This document shows, one piece after another, positions 16,287-25,440 of a stretch of 64,000 nucleotides of DNA. The notes under the pieces were generated by a model. That model did not search any database. It saw only the letters and a program-made list of their open reading frames with translations, and was not told the DNA's origin. This DNA is from Jiella flava (lineage in GTDB: Bacteria; Pseudomonadota; Alphaproteobacteria; Rhizobiales; Rhizobiaceae): the NCBI RefSeq assembly GCF_017349315.1, contig NZ_JAFMPP010000010.1, positions 62,001 through 126,000 on the forward strand. Direction: 5' to 3'. Positions within the stretch are counted from its first letter, which is position 1, and each line of letters starts with the position of its first letter. The position numbers were made by a program, and so were the translations under genes.

Positions 16287-17611
16287 CACCGCTTCTCTCC
16301 GGCCTCGTGATGCTCGTGGTGCTGCTCGCCCTGCTGGCGATCGGCACCCCCATCGCCTTCTCCCTCGGCTTGGTTGCCATGGGTGCGCTCTACGCTGTCT
16401 ACGGCGCCTATTTTCTGCAGACGGTGGGCGAGCAGTTCTTCGGCTTTTTGTCGCCCTTCAGCCTCGTCGCGGTGCCGATGTTCATTCTGATGGGTGCGGC
16501 GGTCGCCTCGTCGCCCGCCGGCAAGGATCTTTACGAGGCGTTGGATCGCTGGCTGAACCGAGTGCCGGGCGGGCTGGTCCTGTCCAATCTCGGCGCCTGC
16601 TCGATCTTCGCCGCGCTTTCCGGCTCCTCGCCCGCCACCTGCGCCGCCATCGGCAAGATGGGCATTCCGGAGATGCGCCAGCGCGGCTATCCCTCGGAAA
16701 TCGCCGCCGGCTCGATCGCTGCCGGCGGCACGCTCGGCATCCTGATTCCGCCCTCGGTGACGATGATCATCTATGGCATCGCCACCGAGACCTCGATCGG
16801 CCGGCTCTTTCTCGCCGGTCTGTTGCCGGGGCTGATGCTGACGATCTTCTTCATGGTCTGGACGATCATTGCCTGCAAACGGCGCGGTCTCGGCCTGTCG
16901 GAACTGACCCAAAGCTTCACCATGCGCGAGCGCTTCGCCGCGCTGCCCCGGGTCATCCCGTTTCTCATCATCATCGCCGGCGTCCTCTACGTGCTCTATG
17001 GCGGCGTTGCGACACCCTCGGAAGCAGCCGGCGTCGGCGCGCTGTTCTGCCTGGTCCTCGTCGCGGTGGTCTACGGTCTCTTCAGCCGCAGCTGGAAGTT
17101 CTCCAGCATGTCGACGATCTTCCGCGACACGCTCAAGGAGAGCGTGATGATCATGCTTGTGATCGGCGCGGCGGATCTCTTCGCCTTCGCTCTCTCATCA
17201 ATGTTCATCACCCAGTCGATCGCCCAGGCGATCGCCGACATGGAGGTCAATCGCTGGGTGCTGATGGCGGTGATCAACCTGTTCCTGCTGGTCGCCGGCT
17301 TCTTCCTGCCGCCGGTCGGCGTGATCCTCATGACCGCGCCGATCCTTCTGCCGATCATCACCAATGCCGGTTTCGATCCCTATTGGTTCGCGGTCATCCT
17401 GACGATCAACATGGAGATCGGGCTGATCACCCCGCCCGTCGGCCTCAACCTTTATGTGATCAACGGCATCGCCCCGGACATCTCACTCGGCTCGATCCTT
17501 CGGGGATCCCTGCCCTATGTGCTGTGCATGGTGCTCGGGATCGTCGTCCTTTGCGTCTTCCCCGAGATCGCCCTGTTCCTTCCCAACGTCGTCATGGGGC
17601 CGGGAGGATGA
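16283..17611 (+). CDS. TRAP transporter large permease (DctM family)
   Basis: A 442-residue, roughly 12-segment membrane subunit that carries out Na+- or H+-coupled substrate transport. Family motifs: PIAFSLGLVAMGALY, SSPAGKDLYEALDRWLNRVPGGL, GSSPATCAAIGKMGIPEM, GGTLGILIPPSVTMIIYG, TPSEAAGVGALF and ITPPVGLNLYVI. The GTG start is fixed by the overlap with the small-permease stop. Its own stop overlaps the matA start (ATGA at 17608-17611), tying transport to malonyl-CoA metabolism. Confidence 0.96.
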   Translation: MTPLLSGLVMLVVLLALLAIGTPIAFSLGLVAMGALYAVYGAYFLQTVGEQFFGFLSPFSLVAVPMFILMGAAVASSPAGKDLYEALDRWLNRVPGGLVLSNLGACSIFAALSGSSPATCAAIGKMGIPEMRQRGYPSEIAAGSIAAGGTLGILIPPSVTMIIYGIATETSIGRLFLAGLLPGLMLTIFFMVWTIIACKRRGLGLSELTQSFTMRERFAALPRVIPFLIIIAGVLYVLYGGVATPSEAAGVGALFCLVLVAVVYGLFSRSWKFSSMSTIFRDTLKESVMIMLVIGAADLFAFALSSMFITQSIAQAIADMEVNRWVLMAVINLFLLVAGFFLPPVGVILMTAPILLPIITNAGFDPYWFAVILTINMEIGLITPPVGLNLYVINGIAPDISLGSILRGSLPYVLCMVLGIVVLCVFPEIALFLPNVVMGPGG

Positions 17612-18963
17612 GCCGCGTCTCGCTTCTTTCCGATCTGCTCAGTTCGATCGGCGCCAGCAGTTGGTTCGCCGGTGACGAGGCACCGATGCGGGTCGAGGTG
17701 CCGGAGATCGCAGCGCTCTGCCATCGGCTGGTGTCCTCGCGCGGCGAAGCCACCGGCGTGCGAATGGCGGCCGATGTGATCAACGGCGTGCGCGGCCTCG
17801 ACGACAAGGGCATCAAACGCTTCTTCCATATGCTGGCCGAGGAGTTTTCGCCCGATCCGATCGACCTGGCGGAGGCCGCCACGGCCTATGCGGCCGATCC
17901 CAATCCGCAGACCCTGCGCCACCTCCAGCATGTGGCCGAACCGCCGCGCCAAGAGCTGTTCCGGCGCCTCAATCTCGCGCCCGGCGGAACCGCCGAACTG
18001 GTCAAGCTGCGTGAGCGTTTGTTGCCCTTGATGCGAAAGGATCCGGTGCGGCTCGGGCCGGTCGACACCGATCTCGTGCACCTGTTCCAGTCCTGGTTCA
18101 ATCGCGGCTTCCTGCTGCTACGCCCGATCGACTGGAACACCCCGGCCTCGATCCTGGAGAAGATCATCCAATACGAGGCGGTCCACGCGATCGGCGATTG
18201 GGACGAATTGCGCCAACGTCTCGCCCCCAGCGACCGGCGCTGCTTCGCCTTCTTCCACCCCTCGATCCCGGATGATCCTCTGATCTTCGTTGAGGTGGCG
18301 CTCACCGACGAGATCCCGAGCTCGATCGCCGCCGTGCTCGATCCGGATCGGCCGGTGATCCCGGCGGAACAGACCCAGACCGGCGTGTTCTATTCGATTT
18401 CCAACTGCCACAAGGGACTCGCCAGCGTTTCCTTCGGCTCGTTCCTGATCAAGCAGGTGGCCGAGGATCTGAGGGAGCATTTCCCCAATCTGAAGACCTT
18501 CGTCACCCTCTCGCCCGCCCCGGGCTTTGCGGCCTGGCTCGGCGCCCTGCCGAAGGATTTTCGCGAGCGCCTCGAGCCGGCCGAGCGCCGGGCGCTGGAA
18601 CTCATCGGGACCGAGCATTGGCAGGCTGATCCGACGGCGGTCGATGAGGCCCGGCCGGGGATGATGTCGCTCGCCGCGCGCTATTTCCTGCGGGCCAAGC
18701 GCCCGGATGGGCGACCGCAGGATCCGGTGGCGCGCTTTCATCTCGGCAACGGCGCGATCCTCAGTCGGATCATGCATCTCGGCGACCCGTCGGCCAGAGG
18801 CCTCGCCCAGGCCCACGGCCTGATGGTCAACTATCTCTACGATCTGCCACGGGTGGAGCAGCGCCACGAGGCCTATGCCACAGACGGCGAAATCGCCGCC
18901 AGCCGCGCCGTCACCGGCCTGCTTCCCGGCCGCAGCGGACACACTTTGAAGGACGTCGCATGA
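17608..18963 (+). CDS. matA: malonyl-CoA decarboxylase
   Basis: Decarboxylates malonyl-CoA to acetyl-CoA and CO2. The 451-residue protein has an N-terminal helical domain (about 1-160) and a C-terminal GNAT-like catalytic domain. The latter contains FFHPSIPDDPLIFVEVALT, SISNCHKGLASVSFGSFLIKQV (putative catalytic Ser) and ARFHLGNGAILSRI (catalytic His). LVNYLYDL-like sequence and a Lys-rich end close the protein. It overlaps its neighbours by four bases on both sides, so the five structural genes form one tightly coupled operon. Confidence 0.95.
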   Translation: MSRVSLLSDLLSSIGASSWFAGDEAPMRVEVPEIAALCHRLVSSRGEATGVRMAADVINGVRGLDDKGIKRFFHMLAEEFSPDPIDLAEAATAYAADPNPQTLRHLQHVAEPPRQELFRRLNLAPGGTAELVKLRERLLPLMRKDPVRLGPVDTDLVHLFQSWFNRGFLLLRPIDWNTPASILEKIIQYEAVHAIGDWDELRQRLAPSDRRCFAFFHPSIPDDPLIFVEVALTDEIPSSIAAVLDPDRPVIPAEQTQTGVFYSISNCHKGLASVSFGSFLIKQVAEDLREHFPNLKTFVTLSPAPGFAAWLGALPKDFRERLEPAERRALELIGTEHWQADPTAVDEARPGMMSLAARYFLRAKRPDGRPQDPVARFHLGNGAILSRIMHLGDPSARGLAQAHGLMVNYLYDLPRVEQRHEAYATDGEIAASRAVTGLLPGRSGHTLKDVA

Positions 18964-20471
18964 CCAACACGCTGTTCGACGCGCTCTACCAGCACGGCCG
19001 CGCCAATCCCGACCGCCGGTTCGCCCTCCTGCCGAACGCTCGCCAGCTCAGCTACGGCGACGTCGAAGCGCTCTCCTCCCGCTTCGCCACCGCGCTCGTC
19101 GATCTCGGCGTCAAGCCCGGCGACCGTGTCGCGGTGCAGGTGGAAAAGTCGATCGACGCGCTGGTGCTCTATCTCGGCACGCTTCGGGCCGGCGGCGTCT
19201 TCCTGCCGCTGAACACCGCCTATACGCCGGCCGAGATCGACTATTTTCTCACCGATGCGGGACCGACTGTTTTCGTCGCCGATCCGAAGAGGAAAGACGC
19301 CCTCACCCCGATCGCCAAGACGGCGGGCGCCACGATCGTCACGCTTGGCGCCGACGGCACCGGCAGCCTTGCTAACGCGGTCGCCGCGGCCGGTCCCGGC
19401 TTCGACAGCGTCGCCCGCGCTCCAGAGGATTTGGCGGCGATCCTCTACACCTCCGGGACGACCGGGCGCTCCAAGGGCGCGATGCTGAACCACGCCAACT
19501 TGCTCTCCAATGCCGAGGTGTTGTGCGAGACCTGGGGCTTCACCGCCAAGGACGAACTTCTCCATGCATTGCCGATCTTCCACACCCACGGCCTGTTCGT
19601 CGCCTCGAACACGGTGATGATCGCCGGCGCCGGGCTGATCTTCCTGCCGAAATTCGATCCCGACGCCGTGTTCCATCACCTGCCACAGGCGACCACAATG
19701 ATGGGGGTGCCGACCTTTTACACCCGACTTCTCGCCGACGATCGTCTGAACAAGGAGTCCACCGCCCATATGCGGCTGTTTACCTCCGGCTCGGCGCCGC
19801 TTTTGGCCGAGACCCACAAGGCCTTCGAGGCGCGCACCGGCCAGCGCATTCTCGAGCGCTACGGCATGACCGAAACCAACATGAACACCTCCAATCCCTA
19901 TGACGGGGAGCGCCGGGCGGGGACCGTCGGTTTTCCGCTCACCGGCACGGATCTTCGAATTGCTGATCCGGACAGCGGCAAGCTGCTGCCGCAGGGCGAG
20001 ATCGGCGTCATCGAGGTAAAGGGGCCGAACGTTTTTGCCGGCTACTGGCAGATGCCGGAAAAGACCGCGTCGGAATTTCGCGCCGACGGCTTTTTCATCA
20101 CCGGCGATCTCGGCTTTATCGATCAGGACGGCTACGTCACCATCGTCGGACGCGGCAAGGATCTCGTGATCACCGGCGGCTACAACGTCTATCCGAAAGA
20201 GGTCGAGCTGGCGATCGACGCGCTGGACGGCGTCGTCGAGAGCGCGGTGATCGGGGTGCCGCACAAGGATTTCGGCGAGGGCGTCGTCGGCTGCGTAGTG
20301 GCGTCGAAGCCGCTGGAGGAGGACGCGGTCATCGCCGCTCTGACCGCCAAGCTCGCGCGCTTCAAGCAGCCCAAGCGCATCGTCTTCGTCGACGAATTGC
20401 CGCGCAACACCATGGGCAAAGTGCAGAAAAACATTCTGCGCGAGACTTACAAGGATCTCCTTGGCGGTTAA
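18960..20471 (+). CDS. matB: malonyl-CoA synthetase (AMP-forming)
   Basis: Activates malonate to malonyl-CoA using ATP and CoA. The 503-residue ANL-family enzyme shows the P-loop-like YTSGTTGRSKGAMLNH (about 163-178), HALPIFHTHGLFV, the aromatic/ERYGMTETNM motif (about 299), GDLGFIDQDGYVTIVGRGKD and the catalytic lysine motif PRNTMGKVQKN near the C-terminus. The conserved Arg residues that choose malonate over acetate were not checked by alignment, so substrate is assigned mainly from the adjacent matA and regulator. Confidence 0.95.
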   Translation: MTNTLFDALYQHGRANPDRRFALLPNARQLSYGDVEALSSRFATALVDLGVKPGDRVAVQVEKSIDALVLYLGTLRAGGVFLPLNTAYTPAEIDYFLTDAGPTVFVADPKRKDALTPIAKTAGATIVTLGADGTGSLANAVAAAGPGFDSVARAPEDLAAILYTSGTTGRSKGAMLNHANLLSNAEVLCETWGFTAKDELLHALPIFHTHGLFVASNTVMIAGAGLIFLPKFDPDAVFHHLPQATTMMGVPTFYTRLLADDRLNKESTAHMRLFTSGSAPLLAETHKAFEARTGQRILERYGMTETNMNTSNPYDGERRAGTVGFPLTGTDLRIADPDSGKLLPQGEIGVIEVKGPNVFAGYWQMPEKTASEFRADGFFITGDLGFIDQDGYVTIVGRGKDLVITGGYNVYPKEVELAIDALDGVVESAVIGVPHKDFGEGVVGCVVASKPLEEDAVIAALTAKLARFKQPKRIVFVDELPRNTMGKVQKNILRETYKDLLGG

Positions 20472-20501
20472 GCCGAGACCTGACGCGGGCACACGCTGCG
20501 C

Positions 20502-20523
20502 GCCGGCGGCGGTGTCCGCCGGC
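20502..20523 (+). terminator. GC-rich hairpin after matB
   Basis: GCCGGCGG (20502-20509) pairs with CCGCCGGC (20516-20523) around a six-base loop, 31 bases after the matB stop. No T-tract follows, so it may be a weak or Rho-assisted end of the malonate operon. Confidence 0.35.
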
Positions 20524-20598
20524 CGGGACTGAAAGAACGCCGATGCTCACGCCGAAAAACGGTTGACTTCGCGGCGCCGCATTCGCATCTCCCAAGCC

Positions 20599-21162
20599 AT
20601 GCGTGTCGCCGAAGCTGATATTCTCATCATTCCCGGATACAAGGGATCGCCTGACGATCACTGGCAGACCCGTTGGGAGCGCAAGCTCTCGACAGCCCGC
20701 CGTGTCGCACAGGCCGAATGGTCAAAACCCGTCGTCGAGGATTGGACCGCGGCCGTCGCCAGCGCCGTCAACAGCGCCAAGCGGCCGGTGGTGCTGGTCG
20801 GTCATTCGCTGGGCGTTGCCGCCGCCGTCCACGCCGTGCCGAAATTTACCCGGCCGGTGGTCGGGGCGTTCTTCGTCGCGCCGCCGGATGTCGCGAACGA
20901 CGCGATCCGGCCCAAGCATCTGCGCACCTTCGGCCCCTATCCGCGCGATCCGCTGCCGTTTCCGAGCGTCGTCGTCGCCAGCCGCAGCGACATGTTCTCC
21001 TCCTTCGAAGCGGCGGAGGACATCGCCGGTGCCTGGGGCTCACTGTTCGTCGATGCCGGCGATGTCGGCCATCTGAATGCCGAGAGCGGCCATGGGCCGT
21101 GGCCCGAGGGCCTATTGACCTTCGGGCGTTTCATGAGCCGGTTGTCGCCGGCATCCGCCTGA
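20599..21162 (+). CDS. RBBP9/YdeN-type alpha/beta hydrolase
   Basis: A 187-residue serine hydrolase. The N-terminus ADILIIPGYKGSPDDHWQTRWE is the hallmark of the RBBP9/YdeN family. The nucleophile is in VVLVGHSLGVAAAV (about residues 68-81), the acid likely Asp in VASRSDMFSS, and the catalytic His is in DVGHLNAESGHGPWPEG. Cytoplasmic, substrate unknown. The start is the first ATG consistent with the family N-terminus. Confidence 0.88.
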   Translation: MRVAEADILIIPGYKGSPDDHWQTRWERKLSTARRVAQAEWSKPVVEDWTAAVASAVNSAKRPVVLVGHSLGVAAAVHAVPKFTRPVVGAFFVAPPDVANDAIRPKHLRTFGPYPRDPLPFPSVVVASRSDMFSSFEAAEDIAGAWGSLFVDAGDVGHLNAESGHGPWPEGLLTFGRFMSRLSPASA

Positions 21163-21179
21163 CGGCGCCGGCGCACAGC

Positions 21180-21497
21180 TCAGTCGTCGTGGACCTGCTT
21201 TTCGGCCTCGGCCAAAAGCTCCGCCATGTGCCGGTGGATTTGATGGTCGGACTGATCCACGCCGGCGCCGTCGAGATCGGCGCGGATCTTTTGGAAAATC
21301 CCGTCCTCGCCCGGAGTCTGGAAGGCGATGTTGATCACCTCCTGCGCGTAGCGCGTCGCATCGTCGCCGGTCAGACCCATTTTCTCCGCCGCCCATAGAC
21401 CCAGAAGCTTGTTGCGGCGGGCCTCGATCCGGAAACGGAGTTCCTGATCGTGCAGATAACGCGATTGGAAGTCATGTGCGCGATCGTTGAAGGACAT
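21180..21497 (-). CDS. DUF1476 protein, alphaproteobacterial F1-ATPase inhibitor zeta subunit
   Basis: A 105-residue protein of the DUF1476 family. MSFNDRAHDFQSRYLHDQELRFRIEARRNKLLGLWAAEKMG covers the N-terminal inhibitory helix and the start of the four-helix core. In Paracoccus this family was identified as the zeta inhibitor of the F1FO ATP synthase, which blocks ATP hydrolysis. No ATP synthase gene is nearby, which is usual. Start at 21497 chosen because the family begins M-(S/T)-x-F-x-D-R. Confidence 0.88.
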   Translation of the reverse strand: MSFNDRAHDFQSRYLHDQELRFRIEARRNKLLGLWAAEKMGLTGDDATRYAQEVINIAFQTPGEDGIFQKIRADLDGAGVDQSDHQIHRHMAELLAEAEKQVHDD

Positions 21498-21792
21498 GCA
21501 TCTTTCCTCACAGCTCGGCCCCGTACGGGCGATGGGCTCTGACATACGGAAAGGCAAGCGGTTTTTGAAGCAAAATCAATTCGCCCAGACGGCATTTGCC
21601 AGCCCGGTCTCATCGCGCCGGTGCTGAGCATGGCCGCCCTGACCCGGTGGCGGATTTCACACGGTCGCCCGCCGCCCGCGACCGCGATGTGACGGGCTTG
21701 ATCGGAGGCGGACTTGCCGCGCCGCTCGCTCGCCGCTTAAACCCGGTCGGCCGCGACAGACACTGCGGCGCCGGCTCGAAAGGACATGCGCC

Positions 21793-22485
21793 ATGCCATC
21801 ACCGACCGCCGCCACGATCATCTTCGACCTCGACGGAACGCTGATCGACACCGCCCCCGATCTTGCCGCCGCGCTCAATTACTGTCTCGGCGAAGCCGGT
21901 CATGGCACCGATGCCTTGGCGGTCGTGCGCCCTGAGGCCGGCCACGGCGCCCGCGCCATGCTCACCGCGGCTTACGCGCGGCGCGGCGTCCCCCTCGACG
22001 AACCGATGATGCTTGCCGCCCTCGACCGCTTTCTTGGCTATTACGAAGCCCATATCGCCGATGCCTCCCGCCCCTATCCGGGCGTCGTCACCGCGATGGA
22101 TGCTCTAACCGAGGCCGGCTTCGAGCTTGCCGTGTGCACCAACAAGCGCGAGAGGCTGGCAACGGTGCTTCTTGACCAGCTTGGCCTGTCGGCCCGCTTT
22201 GCGACGATCTGTGGTGCCGACACGGTCGCCCATCGCAAGCCGCATCCAGACCATATCCGCGAAACGCTCGGCCGAGCCGGCGGCAGCGTCGCGGCGGGCG
22301 CCATCATGATCGGCGATTCGGCGGCGGACATCGACGCCGCCGATGCCGCCGGTATCCCATCGATTCTGGTCGATTTCGGCTATGCGCCGGAGGCGGACGC
22401 CCGTGCAAAGGCGTCGATCACCTTGGCCGATTATCGCGATCTCACCCCCAAGCTGGCGTGGCGGCTGCTCGCACATCGCCCGTAA
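21793..22485 (+). CDS. gph: HAD-family phosphatase, probable phosphoglycolate phosphatase
   Basis: A 230-residue HAD hydrolase. Motif I is IIFDLDGTLIDTAPD (nucleophile Asp), motif II VCTNKRE, motif III Lys in VAHRKPHPDHI and motif IV MIGDSAADIDAADAAGI. The helical cap between motifs I and II matches the Gph/PGP group, which removes 2-phosphoglycolate produced by DNA repair or oxygenase side reactions. Other HAD substrates cannot be excluded. Confidence 0.87.
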   Translation: MPSPTAATIIFDLDGTLIDTAPDLAAALNYCLGEAGHGTDALAVVRPEAGHGARAMLTAAYARRGVPLDEPMMLAALDRFLGYYEAHIADASRPYPGVVTAMDALTEAGFELAVCTNKRERLATVLLDQLGLSARFATICGADTVAHRKPHPDHIRETLGRAGGSVAAGAIMIGDSAADIDAADAAGIPSILVDFGYAPEADARAKASITLADYRDLTPKLAWRLLAHRP

Positions 22486-22723
22486 GCTGCGCCGGTCTGC
22501 CCGAATTGTTGCAGCGCCGCGCCGACGGAATGTGAAGACAGGTCGCCGCAGCGCCGATCGCATATTGACGGGAGCGCCTGCAGCGCCCTATAGGCTGTCC
22601 CTGCGTCGCCATGCGACGCCGAGCGTGATCCAATCATGTGTGGGGCGATTTTCGCCTGGATCGATGCGGGAAAAGACCAACGGCAGGCCAAGCGTTTCGG
22701 CGCGACACGGCCGCAGGCCGAAT

Positions 22724-22798
22724 GGGCGCGTAGCTCAGCGGGAGAGCACTTCGTTCACACCGAAGGGGTCACAGGTTCGATCCCTGTCGCGCCCACCA
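22724..22798 (+). tRNA. tRNA-Val (anticodon CAC)
   Basis: A complete cloverleaf: acceptor GGGCGCG/CGCGCCC, D-arm GCTCAGCGGGAGAGC, anticodon stem CTTCG/CGAAG with loop TTCACAC (anticodon CAC at 22756-22758), T-arm ACAGGTTCGATCCCTGT, discriminator A and an encoded CCA at 22796-22798. Confidence 0.97.
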
Positions 22799-22851
22799 TG
22801 ATTTTCGATGCTTCACACGAGTTTCGACGCGGCATTACGGCTCACGGCTTT

Positions 22852-23514
22852 TCACCAGCTCGCCAACGCGGTGACCGTATCGCCGGCCCCGTCGATCAGC
22901 GAACCAATCTGGTGAGAGACAAATCGTGCGCCATTCGAAATCGGTGCTGTGACGCGATCTGCGACGCCTTGAGCTGCCGGCGCATGACGATTGCGCTCGG
23001 CAATCCGCAAATTTGTACCGGCAGCGCGGTCGCCATCAGACCGTGCTGCGATCGGCAAAGAGGCGACCGGCAGGATCGCGGCGGGTGTCTCGTTTTCGAC
23101 GAGCCTCGGATCGTGAGATTCGCACCGGGTGCGGCATTCGGTGAACAATGTCACGCCGGATGGAATCGCCAGACCGTGGCCCAGATCGCGGCCCAGATCA
23201 CGGCTTTGACCGGCTGACGATTTCAGCGCTCGCGCCGGCTCGGCGGCTGGCTGGGGAGAAACGAAGCTGGCCGACGCGATGATGGGCTCGGCTTCGGCTT
23301 GGCGGGTGAGACGCGCGGATTTGCCGGCCCGATCGACATCGCCCCTCGCCCCCAGCGGCGCATCGCGGCTTGGGCCGACGGTGCCGTCATGGCCGAAGAT
23401 GAGCGCATAAAGACCGGCGCCACCGCCGATCGCGTGAAGCGCGACCATGACGGAGCCCGAGATCACGGCCTGCGAAGCAAAGCGGCGCGAAAACCGCGCA
23501 ATGACTGCGATCAT
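22852..23514 (-). CDS. hypothetical protein with one N-terminal membrane segment
   Basis: A 220-residue frame not recognised as any family. The start at 23514 has GAGGA 8 bases upstream. Residues about 18-40 (AVISGSVMVALHAIGGGAGLYALIF) form one hydrophobic segment; the remainder is Ala/Arg/Ser-rich and probably disordered, with a CRTRC pair mid-protein and a C-terminal helix (QIGSLIDGAGDTVTALA). Composition is close to that of a random GC-rich frame, so it may not be a gene. No homologue-like motif is visible. Confidence 0.4.
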   Translation of the reverse strand: MIAVIARFSRRFASQAVISGSVMVALHAIGGGAGLYALIFGHDGTVGPSRDAPLGARGDVDRAGKSARLTRQAEAEPIIASASFVSPQPAAEPARALKSSAGQSRDLGRDLGHGLAIPSGVTLFTECRTRCESHDPRLVENETPAAILPVASLPIAARSDGDRAAGTNLRIAERNRHAPAAQGVADRVTAPISNGARFVSHQIGSLIDGAGDTVTALASW

Positions 23515-23747
23515 CGAGTGTCCTCGTCCCCGATTGGACCACACCGCCTCCGCTTTGGCGCAGGCGTTGGAATGGCGGTCAGGATAACGGCCATTCCCAG
23601 TGGTCGACGAACGAAGATTTCATGCCACATCCCGGCTAAAATCGGACGCCGGGATGACGATTTGTTGCAGTCCCGAAAATTTCCGGCCGAGCGCCGCCGA
23701 ATGGCGGTGGTCTCAAGCCGCCCCGTTCGGCCTGGCGCAACGACAGC

Positions 23748-25268
23748 TCAGAGCGTCGCGCCGATTTTCCAGGGGACGAATTCGTGGTCCCCGTAGCCGA
23801 ACTCTTCCGAGCGGCTCTTCTTGCCCGACGCAACGTCGAGGATCGTCTCATAGATCGACCGCCCGAGGGTTTCGAGGTCGATCTCGCCGGAGAGCACCCG
23901 GCCGCAATCGATATCCATATCCTCGGGCATCGAATTGAACAGCGCCGTGGTCGAGGCCAGCTTGATGCTCGGCGTCGGCTTGGCCCCGAAGCAGGAGCCG
24001 CGGCCCGTGGTGAAGGCGATGATGTTGCCGCCGCTCGCCACCTGACCGGTCGCAGACACCGGATCGTATCCGGGACTGTCCATGAAGACGAAGCCGTTGC
24101 GGTCGATCGGCTCGGCATAGGCATAGGCGCCGGCAACCGGCGCGCGTCCGCCCTTGGCAACGGCACCGAGAGATTTTTCGAGAATTGTCGTCAACCCCCC
24201 GCGCTTGTTGCCGGGCGACGGATTGTTGTCGAGCTCGGCGCCGTTCTTGCCGGTGTAGTCGCGCCACCACTCGATCATCTTGGTAATCTTCTCGCCGGCT
24301 TCTGCGTCGGATCGCGCGATCAGGAGATGCTCGGCGCCAAAGATTTCGGGGGTTTCGGACAAGATCGAGGTGCCGCCGGCGGCGACCAGCAGGTCGGACG
24401 CAACGCCAAGCGCCGGATTGGCAGAGATTCCAGAGAACGCGTCTGACCCGCCACACTGCATGGCGAGCGTCAACTTCGACACCGGCTGCTCGCTGCGCCG
24501 GTCCTGATTGGCCGCCGCCGCGATCGGTTCGAGAATTTCCAGCGCCCGGCGCACGGCGGAGGCCGAGCCGCCGACGTCCTGAATATTGAAAGTCGCAAAG
24601 CGCTCCTTGGTCCAGTCGCTCGACCGGTAGAGGGTGAGCTGGTTGACCTCGCAGCCGAGCCCGACGATCAAAATGCCGCCGAAATTTGGATGATCGCGAT
24701 AGCCTTTGAGGGTGCGCACCAGCGTCTCGAAGCCCTCCCCGGCGCCGGCCATGCCGCAGCCCTGATCGTGGACGATCGCGGCAAAACCATCAATGCCCGG
24801 AAACCGTGGCAAAAGCCGCTTTTCGGCCTCGGCGGCGATGGCATGGCAGACGGTGGTCGAGCAATTCACCGAGGCGAGAATGCCGATGTAATTGCGGGTT
24901 CCAACGCGTCCGTTCGGACGCAGAAACCCTTGGAAGGTCCGGCGCGCGGGAAGGTCGCGTTGCGACGCGCCGCCCGGTCCCGCCGCATTGCGCAGATCCG
25001 CCATGCCGCAATTGTGGCTGTGGACATGTTCGCCAGCGGCGATCGGCTGGGTCGCGCGCCCGATCACCTGGCCGTATTTGACGATCGGATCGCCTTCGGT
25101 GCGTGCCACGAGCGACAGTTTATGACCCATCGGGATCGGGTTGGTCAGCGTCAACCCCTCGACGGTCTCGCCGATCGCCAGCGGACGCAGGGCAACCACA
25201 ACGTTGTCGCTCGCGTCAAGCTTCAAAACGTTCGACGCCACGCCAGAAGTCATTGCCGGGTCTTCCAT
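23748..25268 (-). CDS. UxaA-family hydro-lyase (altronate/galactarate dehydratase type)
   Basis: A 506-residue dehydratase with an N-terminal SAF domain (about 20-95, HKLSLVARTEGDPIVKYGQVIG, ending GEHVHSHNC) fused to the large catalytic region. That region contains FLRPNGRVGTRNYIGILASVNCS, IDGFAAIVHDQGCGMAG, MQCGGSDAFSGISANPALG and GNIIAFTTGRGSCFG, whose Cys residues bind Fe. The family acts on sugar acids such as altronate or galactarate; which one is not resolvable here. The start at 25268 has GGGAGG 9 bases upstream. The next gene upstream on this strand is a sugar-acid-type zinc dehydrogenase, so the pair probably serves hexuronate/aldonate breakdown. Confidence 0.9.
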   Translation of the reverse strand: MEDPAMTSGVASNVLKLDASDNVVVALRPLAIGETVEGLTLTNPIPMGHKLSLVARTEGDPIVKYGQVIGRATQPIAAGEHVHSHNCGMADLRNAAGPGGASQRDLPARRTFQGFLRPNGRVGTRNYIGILASVNCSTTVCHAIAAEAEKRLLPRFPGIDGFAAIVHDQGCGMAGAGEGFETLVRTLKGYRDHPNFGGILIVGLGCEVNQLTLYRSSDWTKERFATFNIQDVGGSASAVRRALEILEPIAAAANQDRRSEQPVSKLTLAMQCGGSDAFSGISANPALGVASDLLVAAGGTSILSETPEIFGAEHLLIARSDAEAGEKITKMIEWWRDYTGKNGAELDNNPSPGNKRGGLTTILEKSLGAVAKGGRAPVAGAYAYAEPIDRNGFVFMDSPGYDPVSATGQVASGGNIIAFTTGRGSCFGAKPTPSIKLASTTALFNSMPEDMDIDCGRVLSGEIDLETLGRSIYETILDVASGKKSRSEEFGYGDHEFVPWKIGATL

Positions 25269-25440
25269 CACTGTCAGCCTCCCATCAGCGGACTTGCCGC
25301 TGGCCTTGATCTCGGGCCCGCCGGGACCGTCCAAAATCGCTCGTTCGGCCTCTCCCCCTTGATCCGCCGCCTGCGACGCAGGGCTCCCACCGGGACATCA
25401 GCCGTTTCAACGAGCGATCAAACTTGATGGCGCACGAAAT

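Noticed and set aside
18873-20492. Long minus-strand frame opposite matB
   Set aside because: No recognisable motifs, and it reads across the end of matA; matB is clear on the plus strand.
22636-23217. Plus-strand frame spanning tRNA-Val
   Set aside because: It contains the whole tRNA gene and shows no protein motifs.
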